IMG/VR virus record: IMGVR_UViG_3300047547_000189
Location: 1-45,898 of that record
Length of the DNA: 45,898 bases
Strand: one strand, 5' to 3'
DNA from: a virus
In this document: in pieces, positions 12,823-21,046 of the stretch
How the letters are laid out: every line of letters starts with the position of its first letter
Position numbering within the stretch: position 1 is the stretch's first letter
Made by a program: the position numbers and the translations under genes
The notes under the pieces: generated by a model
The model's input: the letters and a program-made list of their open reading frames with translations, nothing else
Databases searched by the model: none
Told to the model about the DNA's origin: nothing

Positions 12823-13691
12823 AACTCTCACAAAAGATTGCACATAAGTCCCGTAGAGTTCTTCTATTCGGACCCCCGAAGTCTGGTAAAACTGAGCTAG
12901 CTGGGAAACTTTCTGAAGAGTTTAATCTTATCTGGGTGGACTTGGAAAATGGTGTTGATACATTGCTCAAGTTGCCAAAAGAATTTCAAGAACGAATTGA
13001 AGTTATCTCCCTCCCAGATACTCGAAGCTATCCAATTGGCATCCAGACTTGCCTTAAGATTGTCCGTGGCACAAAGTACAAGTTATGTGATTCCCACGGA
13101 GTTATCGGTTGTGTGCAGTGTGTTAAAAATCCGGAGGCAACATGGATTGAGGTTGAATTTAATACCCTTGGCTTAGATACCATTGTTGTTTTTGATTCCT
13201 TAACTCAGCTAACTAACTCAGCTATTGCTCATATCACAAAGGGTAAACCTGATGATTACAAGTTAGAGTATGATGATTGGGGAAATCTTGGCAAACTCAT
13301 GGACACATTTCTATCTCATGTTCAACAAGCTGGTTACCATGTCGTTTGTATCTCCCACGAAACAGAAGTGGAAATGGAGGACGGTAAACAAAAACTCGTA
13401 CCAACTGCTGGCACCCGTAACTTTTCTAGAAATACGGCTAAGTATTTTGATGAAGTTGTATACTGTGAAGTTAAGAATAAAAAGCACGTCGCAGCTTCCT
13501 CCACCTTGTATAATGGAAACATTCTTACGGGTTCCAGGTCTGGAGCCGTCCTCGAAAATAGTCCTGGTGAGGCCTCCCTTATTCCAATTTTCAAAGGAGA
13601 AGTTAAGCCTCAAAGTATAGTTAATCAAAACACTCCTGCTACTAATGCAACTAAAAGTTTGGCGGCCATGATGAACGCGGCAAAGAAGTAA
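12819..13691 (+). CDS. sak4: Sak4-like RecA-fold recombinase ATPase
   Basis: This 290-aa protein has Walker A GPPKSGKT at residues 18-25, the strand WVDLENG used in Sak4-type RecA relatives, Walker B TIVVFDSLTQL (Asp126), and a downstream VVCISHETEVE segment. It lacks the N- and C-terminal domains of cellular RecA, as expected for this compact phage family. A small Cys/His insert (Cys90, His93, Cys98, Cys101) could bind zinc. Sak4 proteins promote single-strand annealing or pairing and act with a cognate SSB; an SSB-like gene is 750 nt downstream and an exonuclease is just upstream, which supports the assignment. The start overlaps the previous stop by 4 nt. Confidence 0.85.
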   Translation: MKLSQKIAHKSRRVLLFGPPKSGKTELAGKLSEEFNLIWVDLENGVDTLLKLPKEFQERIEVISLPDTRSYPIGIQTCLKIVRGTKYKLCDSHGVIGCVQCVKNPEATWIEVEFNTLGLDTIVVFDSLTQLTNSAIAHITKGKPDDYKLEYDDWGNLGKLMDTFLSHVQQAGYHVVCISHETEVEMEDGKQKLVPTAGTRNFSRNTAKYFDEVVYCEVKNKKHVAASSTLYNGNILTGSRSGAVLENSPGEASLIPIFKGEVKPQSIVNQNTPATNATKSLAAMMNAAKK

Positions 13692-13700
13692 GGATTCTAT

Positions 13701-14393
13701 ATGACTCAAACTACTCAAGATACTTCAACTTTTCCTTATGACTTACTTATTTATCCTTACATGTTAACTAGTGGTGTTAAACTTATCGGTATTCGAGGAT
13801 ACGCGGGCGCAGGAAAAGATACTGTAGCAGATTACATTATCTCCAAACAAGATAATACATGGAAGGCTTCTTTTGCAGAGCCTCTTAAAAATAGTTGTGC
13901 CGCCGCCTTTGGTATTCCTCTTGATGACTTCTTTAATCAAGACAAGAAAGAAATTCTCAATGAATTCTGGGGCGTAACTCCCAGACAAATTGCCCAGTTT
14001 GTAGGTTCAGAAGTTTATAGAGATCTAATAGCTGTAGCACTTCTTAAAATGGCACAGGGAGATTTCTGGTTGAAGCGCATGTTTGGTTACTTGAATAACA
14101 ATATCAAACATGAGTTTGCAGATGGCACCTTCAGCGAAGATTTTTACTCTCACGATACAGTAGTTATTCCTGATGTAAGATTTCAGAATGAATATGATTT
14201 CATCATCAATAATGGTGGACTCATGATTCACTTGACAAGGCCGGGCGCTGATGGTAATATCGGAATCCAGTCTCACATTTCAGAAGCCGGTATTAAAACA
14301 CTTAGCACTTCTGAATACTCTATTCATAACTCTTCAACACTGGAGCACTTACATGAAGCAGTAGATAAATTACTCACTTATAATTCTCTCTGA
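13701..14393 (+). CDS. Deoxynucleoside monophosphate kinase
   Basis: This 230-aa P-loop kinase has the signature GYAGAGKDTVADYI at about residues 33-46 and later a VVIPDVRFQNEYDFI block and HLTRPGADG, the pattern of phage T4-type dNMP kinases. These enzymes convert dNMPs from degraded host DNA to dNDPs for phage replication. The first 25 residues precede the fold; the ATG at 13701 is kept because it has the shared leader TAAGGATTCTAT, but the Met before TSGVKLIGIRG is an alternative start. It follows Sak4 by 9 nt, in the same operon as exonuclease and SSB-like genes. Confidence 0.87.
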   Translation: MTQTTQDTSTFPYDLLIYPYMLTSGVKLIGIRGYAGAGKDTVADYIISKQDNTWKASFAEPLKNSCAAAFGIPLDDFFNQDKKEILNEFWGVTPRQIAQFVGSEVYRDLIAVALLKMAQGDFWLKRMFGYLNNNIKHEFADGTFSEDFYSHDTVVIPDVRFQNEYDFIINNGGLMIHLTRPGADGNIGIQSHISEAGIKTLSTSEYSIHNSSTLEHLHEAVDKLLTYNSL

Positions 14394-14441
14394 AGAATAT
14401 TCTAATCTATCTTTATTTGCATATATTTCAAAGGAAACATC

Positions 14442-14873
14442 ATGACTCAAGAATTTAATCTCGACGCACTTCTCGAAGGTACTTTGGATGATCTGAAGGA
14501 TCTGCCAGAATTTAAGCCCTTCCCGGCAGGTGTTCATAAGGTTACTGTTACTTCAGAACAAAAGAAGGTTAACAATAAGCCGTGTCTTGAAATCAAACTC
14601 AAGCTGGTGGAAGTTGTTGAACTCTCTAACTCTGAAGATACTCCTCCTGAAGCTGGTGCTGAAGCTAATGTTCTGCTGCAACTTGACAATGAATTTGGTC
14701 AAGGTATGTTGAAGAAGATTCTCACTGCTGTGGCACTTAAGTTTGGTGCTAAGAAGAATTCGGAATTGCTTGTTGATCTGCAAAATCTTGAATGTCTGGT
14801 TGCTACTAACATTCGTGAGAACAAGGATAAGACTGCTAAGTATCTTAGCATTGTCGAATTCATGGTTCCCTAA
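14442..14873 (+). CDS. Probable single-stranded DNA-binding protein
   Basis: This 143-aa protein has a short acidic N-terminal helix and then a beta-rich core (FPAGVHKVTVTSEQKKVNN, CLEIKLKLVEVVEL), compatible with an OB-fold. The gene sits in the Sak4/polymerase block, where phages usually place SSB. Codon use is host-like (for example AAG, CTG, CGT; no AGA), unlike adjoining genes, which indicates very high expression, as expected for a stoichiometric SSB. There is no acidic C-terminal tip like that of cellular SSB, so the assignment rests on size, fold impression, context and expression. It is flanked upstream by a short AT-rich leader with AAAGGAAA and downstream by a terminator. Confidence 0.6.
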   Translation: MTQEFNLDALLEGTLDDLKDLPEFKPFPAGVHKVTVTSEQKKVNNKPCLEIKLKLVEVVELSNSEDTPPEAGAEANVLLQLDNEFGQGMLKKILTAVALKFGAKKNSELLVDLQNLECLVATNIRENKDKTAKYLSIVEFMVP

Positions 14874-14895
14874 TCTACAAGGTTAGATAATCCAT

Positions 14896-14930
14896 AGCCC
14901 TCCTGATTCAAAAGATCTAGAGGGCTTTAA
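14896..14930 (+). terminator. Rho-independent terminator after SSB-like gene
   Basis: AGCCCTC (14896-14902) pairs with GAGGGCT (14920-14926), with an internal GAT/ATC pairing possible in the loop, followed by TTAATT. The U-tract is imperfect. It would enrich the short mRNA of the SSB-like gene and reduce read-through into the tRNAs and polymerase. Confidence 0.6.
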
Positions 14931-14947
14931 TTATCTTATCTTTATAT

Positions 14948-15024
14948 CTCTCCATAGCTCAACTGGATAGAGCAATTGCCTTCTAAGCAATAGGTTGGGA
15001 GTTCGATTCTCTCTGGAGAGACCA
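14948..15024 (+). tRNA. tRNA-Arg (anticodon TCT)
   Basis: Acceptor CTCTCCA/TGGAGAG, D stem GCTC/GAGC, anticodon stem ATTGC/GCAAT with loop CTTCTAA (anticodon TCT), T stem GGGAG/CTCTC with TTCGATT, discriminator A and encoded CCA make a complete cloverleaf. It reads AGA (and AGG), the main Arg codon in most genes here but avoided in the abundant ones. It is separated by 2 nt from the next tRNA, so they are probably processed from one transcript. Confidence 0.95.
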
Positions 15025-15026
15025 CT

Positions 15027-15111
15027 GCCTGGGTGGTGAAATAGGTAGACACAGCAGACTTAAAATCTGCCGACGAAAGTTATACGGGTTCGAGTCCCGT
15101 CTCAGGCACCA
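15027..15111 (+). tRNA. tRNA-Leu (anticodon TAA)
   Basis: This 85-nt class II tRNA has acceptor GCCTGGG/CTCAGGC, anticodon stem GCAGA/TCTGC with loop CTTAAAA (anticodon TAA), a long variable arm (CGACGAAAGTTATAC), a T arm CGGGT-TCGAGTC-CCG, discriminator A and encoded CCA. It reads UUA, a codon of AT-rich genes. It ends 19 nt before the DNA polymerase ATG. Confidence 0.95.
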
Positions 15112-15130
15112 TACATTTAGCTTCTAAGTT

Positions 15131-17581
15131 ATGACACAAAAATCTGTAGCAGAACTTCTTGCAAAGATGAAGGAGGTTATGAAAGCTTCTTCTACTCTCT
15201 CTTCTACCCAGGGAAAAGTAGGTTTGATTGAAGCTAATCATGGACAGAAAACTGTAGGAGGGGGAGATAACGCACTCTTCCTAGGAACCTTCGAAGATAA
15301 AGAATATGTTCCCCATCTTAAGGGAATGTTCAATGGTAAGAATACTTTTATTCTTACAGATAAAATAGAGTTACTTTCTCACTTGGAGATGTACTGTGCC
15401 GCAAGAAAAATTACTTCCGTTGTATCAACAAATGTCCACATTCTCAACAAACTTATTGAGTTACGAGGAAATGAACGCAAGGTTTCCAAGATCGCTGATT
15501 ATGCGGGCTCGCTCTTCAAACATGGCAACCTTGAAATTGTATTCATTGCTCCACTCAAACAGCTCTTTACAGTCTCGTATGGTAAATTCATCGCAGCAAG
15601 ACATATCTCCAAAGTAGTAGCTAAAAATTCATGGCCAGATGCTACGGCGTTTCATTGGGAATTACTCACAGTTTCAAATGTAGAAAGCTATTATTCTATT
15701 TTTCGCGGTGCTTTTGCTATAGCTTGTGATATTGAAACTTTTCGCCGCAATCTAGCTATCCGCTGCATTGGATATACTGGCATTTTTATTTCTCCTTCTG
15801 GTGTTATCACTACCAAAAGTATTGTTCTCCCTATAGATTCTATCTGGGCACTTGCCTGGATGCGGAAGTTTAATACTCTTCCCATACAAAAGATTTTTCA
15901 AAATGGGAAGTATGATAACTCATATCTTCTCAGATACAATGCAATGCCAACTCATTGGTTTTGGGATACTGCCAATGCTATGCATGCATGGTACGCAGAA
16001 CTTCCTAAAGACTTGGCATTCCAGAATTCTTTCTTCCTTAGAGATGTTATTTATTGGAAAGATTTGGCCGAGACTAAGGATCTAATGGAGTATTATAAAT
16101 ATAATGCCATTGATACCTGGGCTACTGCTAATGTTTGGATTCAACAAATGTTGCAGATGCCTGATTGGGCTAAGAGAAACTACGAACTAAAGTTTCGACT
16201 CAATTATCCTTCTCTCTTAGCTGAGATGACTGGTCTCATTAGAGATCAAAAGGTTCTGGAATCTACTAGAAAAGAGATTGAAAGTAAAGAAGCTCCTGCA
16301 TTAGCTACTCTTAGAAAGTGTATTGGAGTTCCTTATTTTAACCCTGGATCGTGGCAACAGGTTCTTAAACTTGTACATGTTCTAGGTAATAAGGATATCG
16401 AAAGTACAGGTGAAGTGTTTCTTAAAAAAGCGATGTTGCGGCATCCTCTTAATAACTTTCTTCTCTCTAAAATCTTAGATATTCGTGGATGGAGAAAGCT
16501 CTGTGGTACCTACTTACGACTTGAATCAGACGGGAAAGCTGATGGGGAAGGAGGTGCTAAAGAATATAAGAGCTTCTGGCTTTATACACTCAATCCACAC
16601 GGAACTGATACAGGAAGAAACTCTTCAGGTGAGCATCATTTTTGGTGCGGAGCAAACATCCAAAATGCTCCCACTAGAGATGGCCCCGAAGTTAAACAGA
16701 CGGTTAGAGCACCTGACGGATTTTATATTGCAGAATGTGACTTGGAACAAGCCGAATCACGAGATACAGCAAATATTGCAGGAGATACAAATCTTATTGC
16801 CGCTGTATCAGGGGAAAGAGATTTCCATTCAGTCAACGCTTCAGCGTTTTTTGGGGTGCCCTACACTGAAATTTATAATCAAGATACCCGTAAAACTATT
16901 AACAAAAAGCTCCGTGATTTGGCCAAGAGAGTTAACCACGGTGCAAACTATAACATGGGAGCCCTCGTATTAATTGATACCATGGGTTTGGATAAGATCT
17001 GGGAAGCTAAGGTTCTCCTTAAACTTCCTTACTCTGATCCTAAACAAATTGCTCAACACCTTTTGGATGTCTTTCATAAGACTTACACTAAGATTAAGGG
17101 GGCTTACTATGTCTCAGTCGTCAACGAGGTGGGAACTACTAATAGACTTACAAGTCGTGCGTTCCATCATACGAGATACAACCTCGAAAATTATAGAGCT
17201 ACAGAGTATATACGAGAAGGTGATTGGACAAGATATTGTTTTGGAAGACCAGATAAGAACAAACTTGATCTCAACTCATACGTCGCTCATTGCCCTCAAT
17301 CACTCAATGCAAGAACTCTTGACGAAGCATTCATGAGTGTGTTTTATGAAGTAGCACTACCTCATGCTAAGAACTTTAGATTAAATGCCCAGATTCACGA
17401 CTCAATCCTTCATTGCTACAGAGAAGGACATGAATATCTCAGCGAGATGGTGCGCAAATGTATGGAAATTCCTGTTACTCTCACAGATGTATCTGGAGAA
17501 TACAGAACTTTCACAGTCCCTGCCGCCCTTAAAAATGGCAAAGCAGGTAAACCGGCAAAATATTGGTCAGAGACGGAGTAA
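15131..17581 (+). CDS. Family A DNA polymerase with 3'-5' exonuclease
   Basis: The 816-aa replicative polymerase is related to bacterial Pol I. The proofreading domain has Exo I CDIETF (Asp200), Exo II QNGKYDNSYLLRYN and Exo III YYKYNAIDTWATAN. The polymerase domain has motif A CDLEQAESRD (about Asp537; the usual Tyr after Asp is replaced by Leu), motif B RDLAKRVNHGANYNMG at about 595-610 and motif C QIHDSILHC at about 754-762 (HD followed by Ser rather than Glu). The 5'-nuclease domain is absent, as is usual in phages. The N-terminal about 190 residues are not recognised. There is no strong SD, and the ATG lies 19 nt after tRNA-Leu, so its expression may be low. It is followed by a 61-aa gene. 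Confidence 0.95.
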   Translation: MTQKSVAELLAKMKEVMKASSTLSSTQGKVGLIEANHGQKTVGGGDNALFLGTFEDKEYVPHLKGMFNGKNTFILTDKIELLSHLEMYCAARKITSVVSTNVHILNKLIELRGNERKVSKIADYAGSLFKHGNLEIVFIAPLKQLFTVSYGKFIAARHISKVVAKNSWPDATAFHWELLTVSNVESYYSIFRGAFAIACDIETFRRNLAIRCIGYTGIFISPSGVITTKSIVLPIDSIWALAWMRKFNTLPIQKIFQNGKYDNSYLLRYNAMPTHWFWDTANAMHAWYAELPKDLAFQNSFFLRDVIYWKDLAETKDLMEYYKYNAIDTWATANVWIQQMLQMPDWAKRNYELKFRLNYPSLLAEMTGLIRDQKVLESTRKEIESKEAPALATLRKCIGVPYFNPGSWQQVLKLVHVLGNKDIESTGEVFLKKAMLRHPLNNFLLSKILDIRGWRKLCGTYLRLESDGKADGEGGAKEYKSFWLYTLNPHGTDTGRNSSGEHHFWCGANIQNAPTRDGPEVKQTVRAPDGFYIAECDLEQAESRDTANIAGDTNLIAAVSGERDFHSVNASAFFGVPYTEIYNQDTRKTINKKLRDLAKRVNHGANYNMGALVLIDTMGLDKIWEAKVLLKLPYSDPKQIAQHLLDVFHKTYTKIKGAYYVSVVNEVGTTNRLTSRAFHHTRYNLENYRATEYIREGDWTRYCFGRPDKNKLDLNSYVAHCPQSLNARTLDEAFMSVFYEVALPHAKNFRLNAQIHDSILHCYREGHEYLSEMVRKCMEIPVTLTDVSGEYRTFTVPAALKNGKAGKPAKYWSETE

Positions 17582-17587
17582 CAGGAT

Positions 17588-17773
17588 ATGAGAATAAATT
17601 TTCAAAAGTACAAGACTACTACTAGTAAGCTAGTAACCAAAGATGAAGCTGATGTAATTTATTTAGGAGCTACTTATGTCTTTGAATTAGATATTGGTAA
17701 ATTTGGAATCAGCTTTAGTTTTAGTTTATGGGACAAGATTGCAGAAGTTCCTGGAGAAAATTATGAGTATTGA
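17588..17773 (+). CDS. 61-aa protein, unknown function
   Basis: The SD is GGAG about 9 nt upstream (GGAGTAACAGGAT), 7 nt after the polymerase stop. The product is beta-rich (DVIYLGATYVFELDIGKFG, ISFSFSLWDKIAEV). It overlaps the next ORF's ATG, so the two are coupled. No family is recognised; its location suggests a polymerase or helicase accessory role, but nothing in the sequence proves it. Confidence 0.65.
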   Translation: MRINFQKYKTTTSKLVTKDEADVIYLGATYVFELDIGKFGISFSFSLWDKIAEVPGENYEY

Positions 17774-18041
17774 TATCATCACCCTACGTAATAACTCAGG
17801 AGAACCTGTGGGTTTTTCTATTATTGTGGAGCAAGAAGATGTTGAAGGTTTTAAAGAAATGGTTAATCGAGCATTTAATTGTTGGGATACTGCTTCTCCA
17901 GAACTTAAAGTCTTCGCAGATAAGATTACCCATGGAAAAATTCTGCAGAACTATCATGCCCAATCTAAGATGACACCTACAGAATCTTCATATGATAAGA
18001 ACAAAGATATAGAATCTGAAGGCCAGAGAGCTAATAAGTAA
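17763..18041 (+). CDS. 92-aa protein, unknown function
   Basis: ATG at 17763 follows CTGGAGAAAATT and overlaps the end of the 61-aa gene. The same frame is open from 17694, but the earlier part has no SD and lies over the upstream gene. The N-terminus is beta-like (SIDIITLRNNSGEPVGFSII) and the middle helical (DVEGFKEMVNRAFNCW), with a polar C-terminal tail. No family is recognised. Confidence 0.7.
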   Translation: MSIDIITLRNNSGEPVGFSIIVEQEDVEGFKEMVNRAFNCWDTASPELKVFADKITHGKILQNYHAQSKMTPTESSYDKNKDIESEGQRANK

Positions 18042-18062
18042 TTCCCAAATCTAGGGGCCAGT

Positions 18063-19313
18063 ATGGAGGATTTCATTTCCTCATATATCAACTATAACGC
18101 CGGAACAGAAGTTCCTAATACATTCTCTAGATGGAGTGTTATGAGCGGTATAGGTGCTTTGCTGTCTAAAAATTATTACTTTAAGCACGGCCACTTTAGA
18201 ATTAATCCAAACATGTATTGCATGTTAATTGGGGAACCAGGAACTAAGAAATCCTCCGCAATTAAACTAGTTAAAAAATTATTAATTCAAGCAAACTTTA
18301 ATCATTTTGCACCTAACAAAACTTCTAAAGAAAAGTTCCTAGCTAAGTTAGCAGAACAAGTTGCACCAGATACAGCAGCAGATTTTCTAGAGCAAAACAT
18401 ATTTGGCGGCTCGGATATAGAATCTAAGGGCCCTATTGAATGTGCCATCTTTTCAGATGAATTCAATAATTTTTTAGGTACAGGTAATCTAGAATTCATT
18501 TCTCTTCTTGGAGAACTATGGGACCATGAAGGAGTATATGTTAACGAACTCAAGAACTCTAAGTCGGATGCTATTCCAGATCCTATCATATCTATCCTAT
18601 CAGGAAATACCCAAACAGGATTTAACGCAGCATTTCCACCTGAAGCTATTGGTCAAGGATTTTTCTCACGGCTATTATTCGTGTACTGTGACACTGTTAG
18701 AGAAAAGGTTACATTCCCAGAAGAGCCGGCAGAGGAAGCCACTAATTATTTACTTCGCCACTTTCAAGAAATTAGATCTAAAGTTATTGGAAGAGCTACT
18801 TATTCAAAAGCTGTGCATGACCTTATCGATAAAATTTATAAGTCATGGAACCCAGTCCCAGATCCGAGATTCTCTAACTATAGTAATAGACGATTTGCAC
18901 ACCTGTTAAAGTTAATTCTAATAGTTTCTGCCTCTAGATTATCCACCAAGATAGAAGAACAAGATGTTATCTATGCGAATACTATGTTAACTCACGCAGA
19001 GTATTTTATGCCTAAGGCCTTAGGTGAATTTGGTAAGGCAAGAAACTCAGATATCACTCACAAGATTATACAGATAATTGAGAATAATAATGATATACCA
19101 ATTAATTTCAAATCTATTTGGAAGAAAGTATCTTCTGACTTAGATAAACCTACTAACCTTGCTGATCTTCTCACTAACCTAACTCAAGCTGAGAAGATTC
19201 AGTATGTTGAAGATCTTGGGTACTTACCTAAGAGAGCTGCTATCGAATTGGTTGATAGTAGTTTAATTGACTTTTCTTTATTAACCCCCGAAGAATTAGG
19301 AATGAAACGATGA
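18063..19313 (+). CDS. DUF3987-type helicase ATPase
   Basis: This 416-aa P-loop ATPase opens with SRWSVMSGIGALLSKNYYF, typical of the DUF3987 family. It then has Walker A LIGEPGTKKSSAIK (Gly57-Lys63), Walker B CAIFSDEFNNFL (Asp132-Glu133), a sensor-like ISILSGNTQTGF and an Arg-containing GFFSRLLFVY. Phages with a family-A polymerase and no DnaB often carry such a protein as candidate replicative helicase; that role is inference. No primase domain is visible. The C-terminal 100 residues are helical and probably form a small winged-helix-like region. It overlaps MazG by 4 nt, so the two are co-translated. The SD is weak (AGGGG, 10 nt upstream). Confidence 0.8.
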   Translation: MEDFISSYINYNAGTEVPNTFSRWSVMSGIGALLSKNYYFKHGHFRINPNMYCMLIGEPGTKKSSAIKLVKKLLIQANFNHFAPNKTSKEKFLAKLAEQVAPDTAADFLEQNIFGGSDIESKGPIECAIFSDEFNNFLGTGNLEFISLLGELWDHEGVYVNELKNSKSDAIPDPIISILSGNTQTGFNAAFPPEAIGQGFFSRLLFVYCDTVREKVTFPEEPAEEATNYLLRHFQEIRSKVIGRATYSKAVHDLIDKIYKSWNPVPDPRFSNYSNRRFAHLLKLILIVSASRLSTKIEEQDVIYANTMLTHAEYFMPKALGEFGKARNSDITHKIIQIIENNNDIPINFKSIWKKVSSDLDKPTNLADLLTNLTQAEKIQYVEDLGYLPKRAAIELVDSSLIDFSLLTPEELGMKR

Positions 19314-19750
19314 ATTCCCCTACTACCACTAGCTACTCTAATTTCGCACCTACCCATCATTTTGTTACGATTAAAAATAAACAAGAACATGCAGAAACTA
19401 TTCGTTATGATGTCTTCGTAGAGAAACTTTTTAAGAAAGGTTCGCCCGCAGAAGAGAGAATGCATGCGGCACTTGGAATCTGCGGAGAGGCTGGTGAACT
19501 TGCAGATGCTATTAAGAAAGAAGTAGTTTATAATCGTGAACCTGACCGCAAGAATATTGTTGAAGAACTTGGTGACTTGAAGTTCTATATTCGTAAGGTT
19601 CAAAATCTTTACGATATCACTGACCAAGAGATTGATGATAAGAATGCAGACAAGCTTAGTATCAGGTATGCCGGTTTGGAATACTCTGACGAGAAAGCTA
19701 ATGCGCGGGCGGATAAGGTAAATGAATCCGCAGATCCAAAGGAAGCCTAA
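19310..19750 (+). CDS. MazG-like nucleotide pyrophosphohydrolase
   Basis: The 146-aa protein has the all-alpha NTP-PPase signature: GICGEAGELADAIKKE (Glu60, Glu63) and NIVEELGDLKFYI (Glu85, Glu86, Asp89), the four acidic residues that bind magnesium. The C-terminus has the conserved KLSIRYAGLEYSDEKANAR seen in phage members. Family members hydrolyse (d)NTPs or, for bacterial MazG, lower ppGpp; in phages they may adjust nucleotide pools or stress signalling. It overlaps the helicase by 4 nt and the next gene by 29 nt. Confidence 0.88.
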   Translation: MNSPTTTSYSNFAPTHHFVTIKNKQEHAETIRYDVFVEKLFKKGSPAEERMHAALGICGEAGELADAIKKEVVYNREPDRKNIVEELGDLKFYIRKVQNLYDITDQEIDDKNADKLSIRYAGLEYSDEKANARADKVNESADPKEA

Positions 19751-20096
19751 TACTTTTGCTAACGCCGCCATCTTAAAACTTATTTGTACTTCTCTATCTG
19801 ATAAACAATTAACACAGACAGAGCTAATAGAAATAACTGGGCTAACCAACTCTACAGTGAGTAAATGGTTAGCCCTTTTTCATAGAGCACCTAACTGTGT
19901 TTATATTGCAGACTGGAGAAGAACTGGTGAGAGAGGTAATTGGTCAGCAGTGTGGGCTTGGGGTTATAAAGAATTTGACAAACCTAAACCTAAACCACTA
20001 ACCTCTGCTGAGTATAACAAAAGATGGCGAGCTAAGAAAGCTAAAGAGCGTAAGATTACTTTAACCGAGAAAGGAACTATCTATGAATCAAACTAG
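19722..20096 (+). CDS. Winged helix-turn-helix protein
   Basis: This 124-aa protein carries TQTELIEITGLTNSTVSKWLALF at about residues 31-53 (QTELIEITGL and TNSTVSKWLALF in pieces), a clear helix-turn-helix, then an aromatic wing (CVYIADWRRTGERG, WAWGYKEF) and a basic C-terminal helix (YNKRWRAKKAKERK). This combination is common among phage DNA-binding proteins near replication genes. It could regulate the switch to late genes, but no target is known. It overlaps MazG upstream and the DHH gene downstream. Confidence 0.75.
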   Translation: MNPQIQRKPNTFANAAILKLICTSLSDKQLTQTELIEITGLTNSTVSKWLALFHRAPNCVYIADWRRTGERGNWSAVWAWGYKEFDKPKPKPLTSAEYNKRWRAKKAKERKITLTEKGTIYESN

Positions 20097-21009
20097 CACC
20101 ACACAAAATAAAGCTACTAATGCAGTAGTTATTTATCATGCAAATTGTAATGATGGTTTTGCTTCTGCTTGGGCATTTCATTTGCTTAAGGAAAAGGAAT
20201 ATACAGAAGTAGAGTATCTATCAAATTCTTATGGAGATAATCGTATTGAGGGCGCAGCCAAAGTTGTAGGTTGGGATGTCTATATTCTAGACTTCTCTTA
20301 TCCTAGAGCTGAGCTTGAGAAACTTTGCAAGTGGGCTAATAAGGTAGTTCTTATTGACCACCACAAAACTGCAAAAGAAGCTCTAGAAAATTGGGAAGAT
20401 AAGCCCGCTAACCTAGAGATTAACTTTGATATGTCGAAGGCAGGATGTCTTCTGACTTGGGAATACTTTGTAAAAGAACCTAAGGTACCAACTCCTAAAC
20501 TCATTCAATACATTGCAGATCGAGATATCTGGACATTCAAACTTCCTTACTCCAAAGAAATCAATGCAGTAGTTGCTATTCGTACTCAAACCTTTGATGC
20601 GTACTCTAGTTTAGATCATCAACTATCTTACGCCTGGGAAGAGGTTAGATGGAGTGGAGCTTCTCTTCTCACCCAGCATGAAAAGATCTGTGGAGAAATC
20701 ATTCCTCTAGCTAGAGATATTCAATTAAAGGATGAAGATGGAAATACGCATCTCGGCCTCGCAGCAAACTGTAATTACCAATTCGCTTCAGAAGTTGGAA
20801 ACTTACTCGCAAAACAATCAGGCACTTTTGGCGCCACTTACTTCTCTGATTCAGAAGGTAAGGTCAAATTTAGTATTAGATCTAACGGAGATTACGACGT
20901 ATCTAAGATCGCAAAAGCATATGGGGGAGGAGGACATAGAAATGCTTCTGGATTTACTCTCACTCCAGAAGGTACTAACGGAAATATCGCAGTGTGGAAA
21001 ATACTCTAA
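20083..21009 (+). CDS. DHH-family phosphoesterase (oligoribonuclease/RecJ-like)
   Basis: The 308-aa protein shows DHH-superfamily metal motifs: YHANCNDGFASA (His19, Asn21, Asp24), YILDFSYP (Asp70) and VLIDHHKTA (Asp92-His93-His94). The C-terminal DHHA1 domain has GGGGHRNASGF at about residue 282. Related enzymes degrade short RNA/DNA oligonucleotides (NrnA/NrnB) or cyclic-dinucleotide products, or act as 5'-3' exonucleases (RecJ). A phage copy may recycle oligonucleotides or remove signalling oligonucleotides of host defence; the latter is speculation. It overlaps the HTH gene by 14 nt. Confidence 0.88.
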   Translation: MNQTSTTQNKATNAVVIYHANCNDGFASAWAFHLLKEKEYTEVEYLSNSYGDNRIEGAAKVVGWDVYILDFSYPRAELEKLCKWANKVVLIDHHKTAKEALENWEDKPANLEINFDMSKAGCLLTWEYFVKEPKVPTPKLIQYIADRDIWTFKLPYSKEINAVVAIRTQTFDAYSSLDHQLSYAWEEVRWSGASLLTQHEKICGEIIPLARDIQLKDEDGNTHLGLAANCNYQFASEVGNLLAKQSGTFGATYFSDSEGKVKFSIRSNGDYDVSKIAKAYGGGGHRNASGFTLTPEGTNGNIAVWKIL

Positions 21010-21046
21010 ACCACTAACTCCTTTAGGTTAAATTTATGGAGTATCT

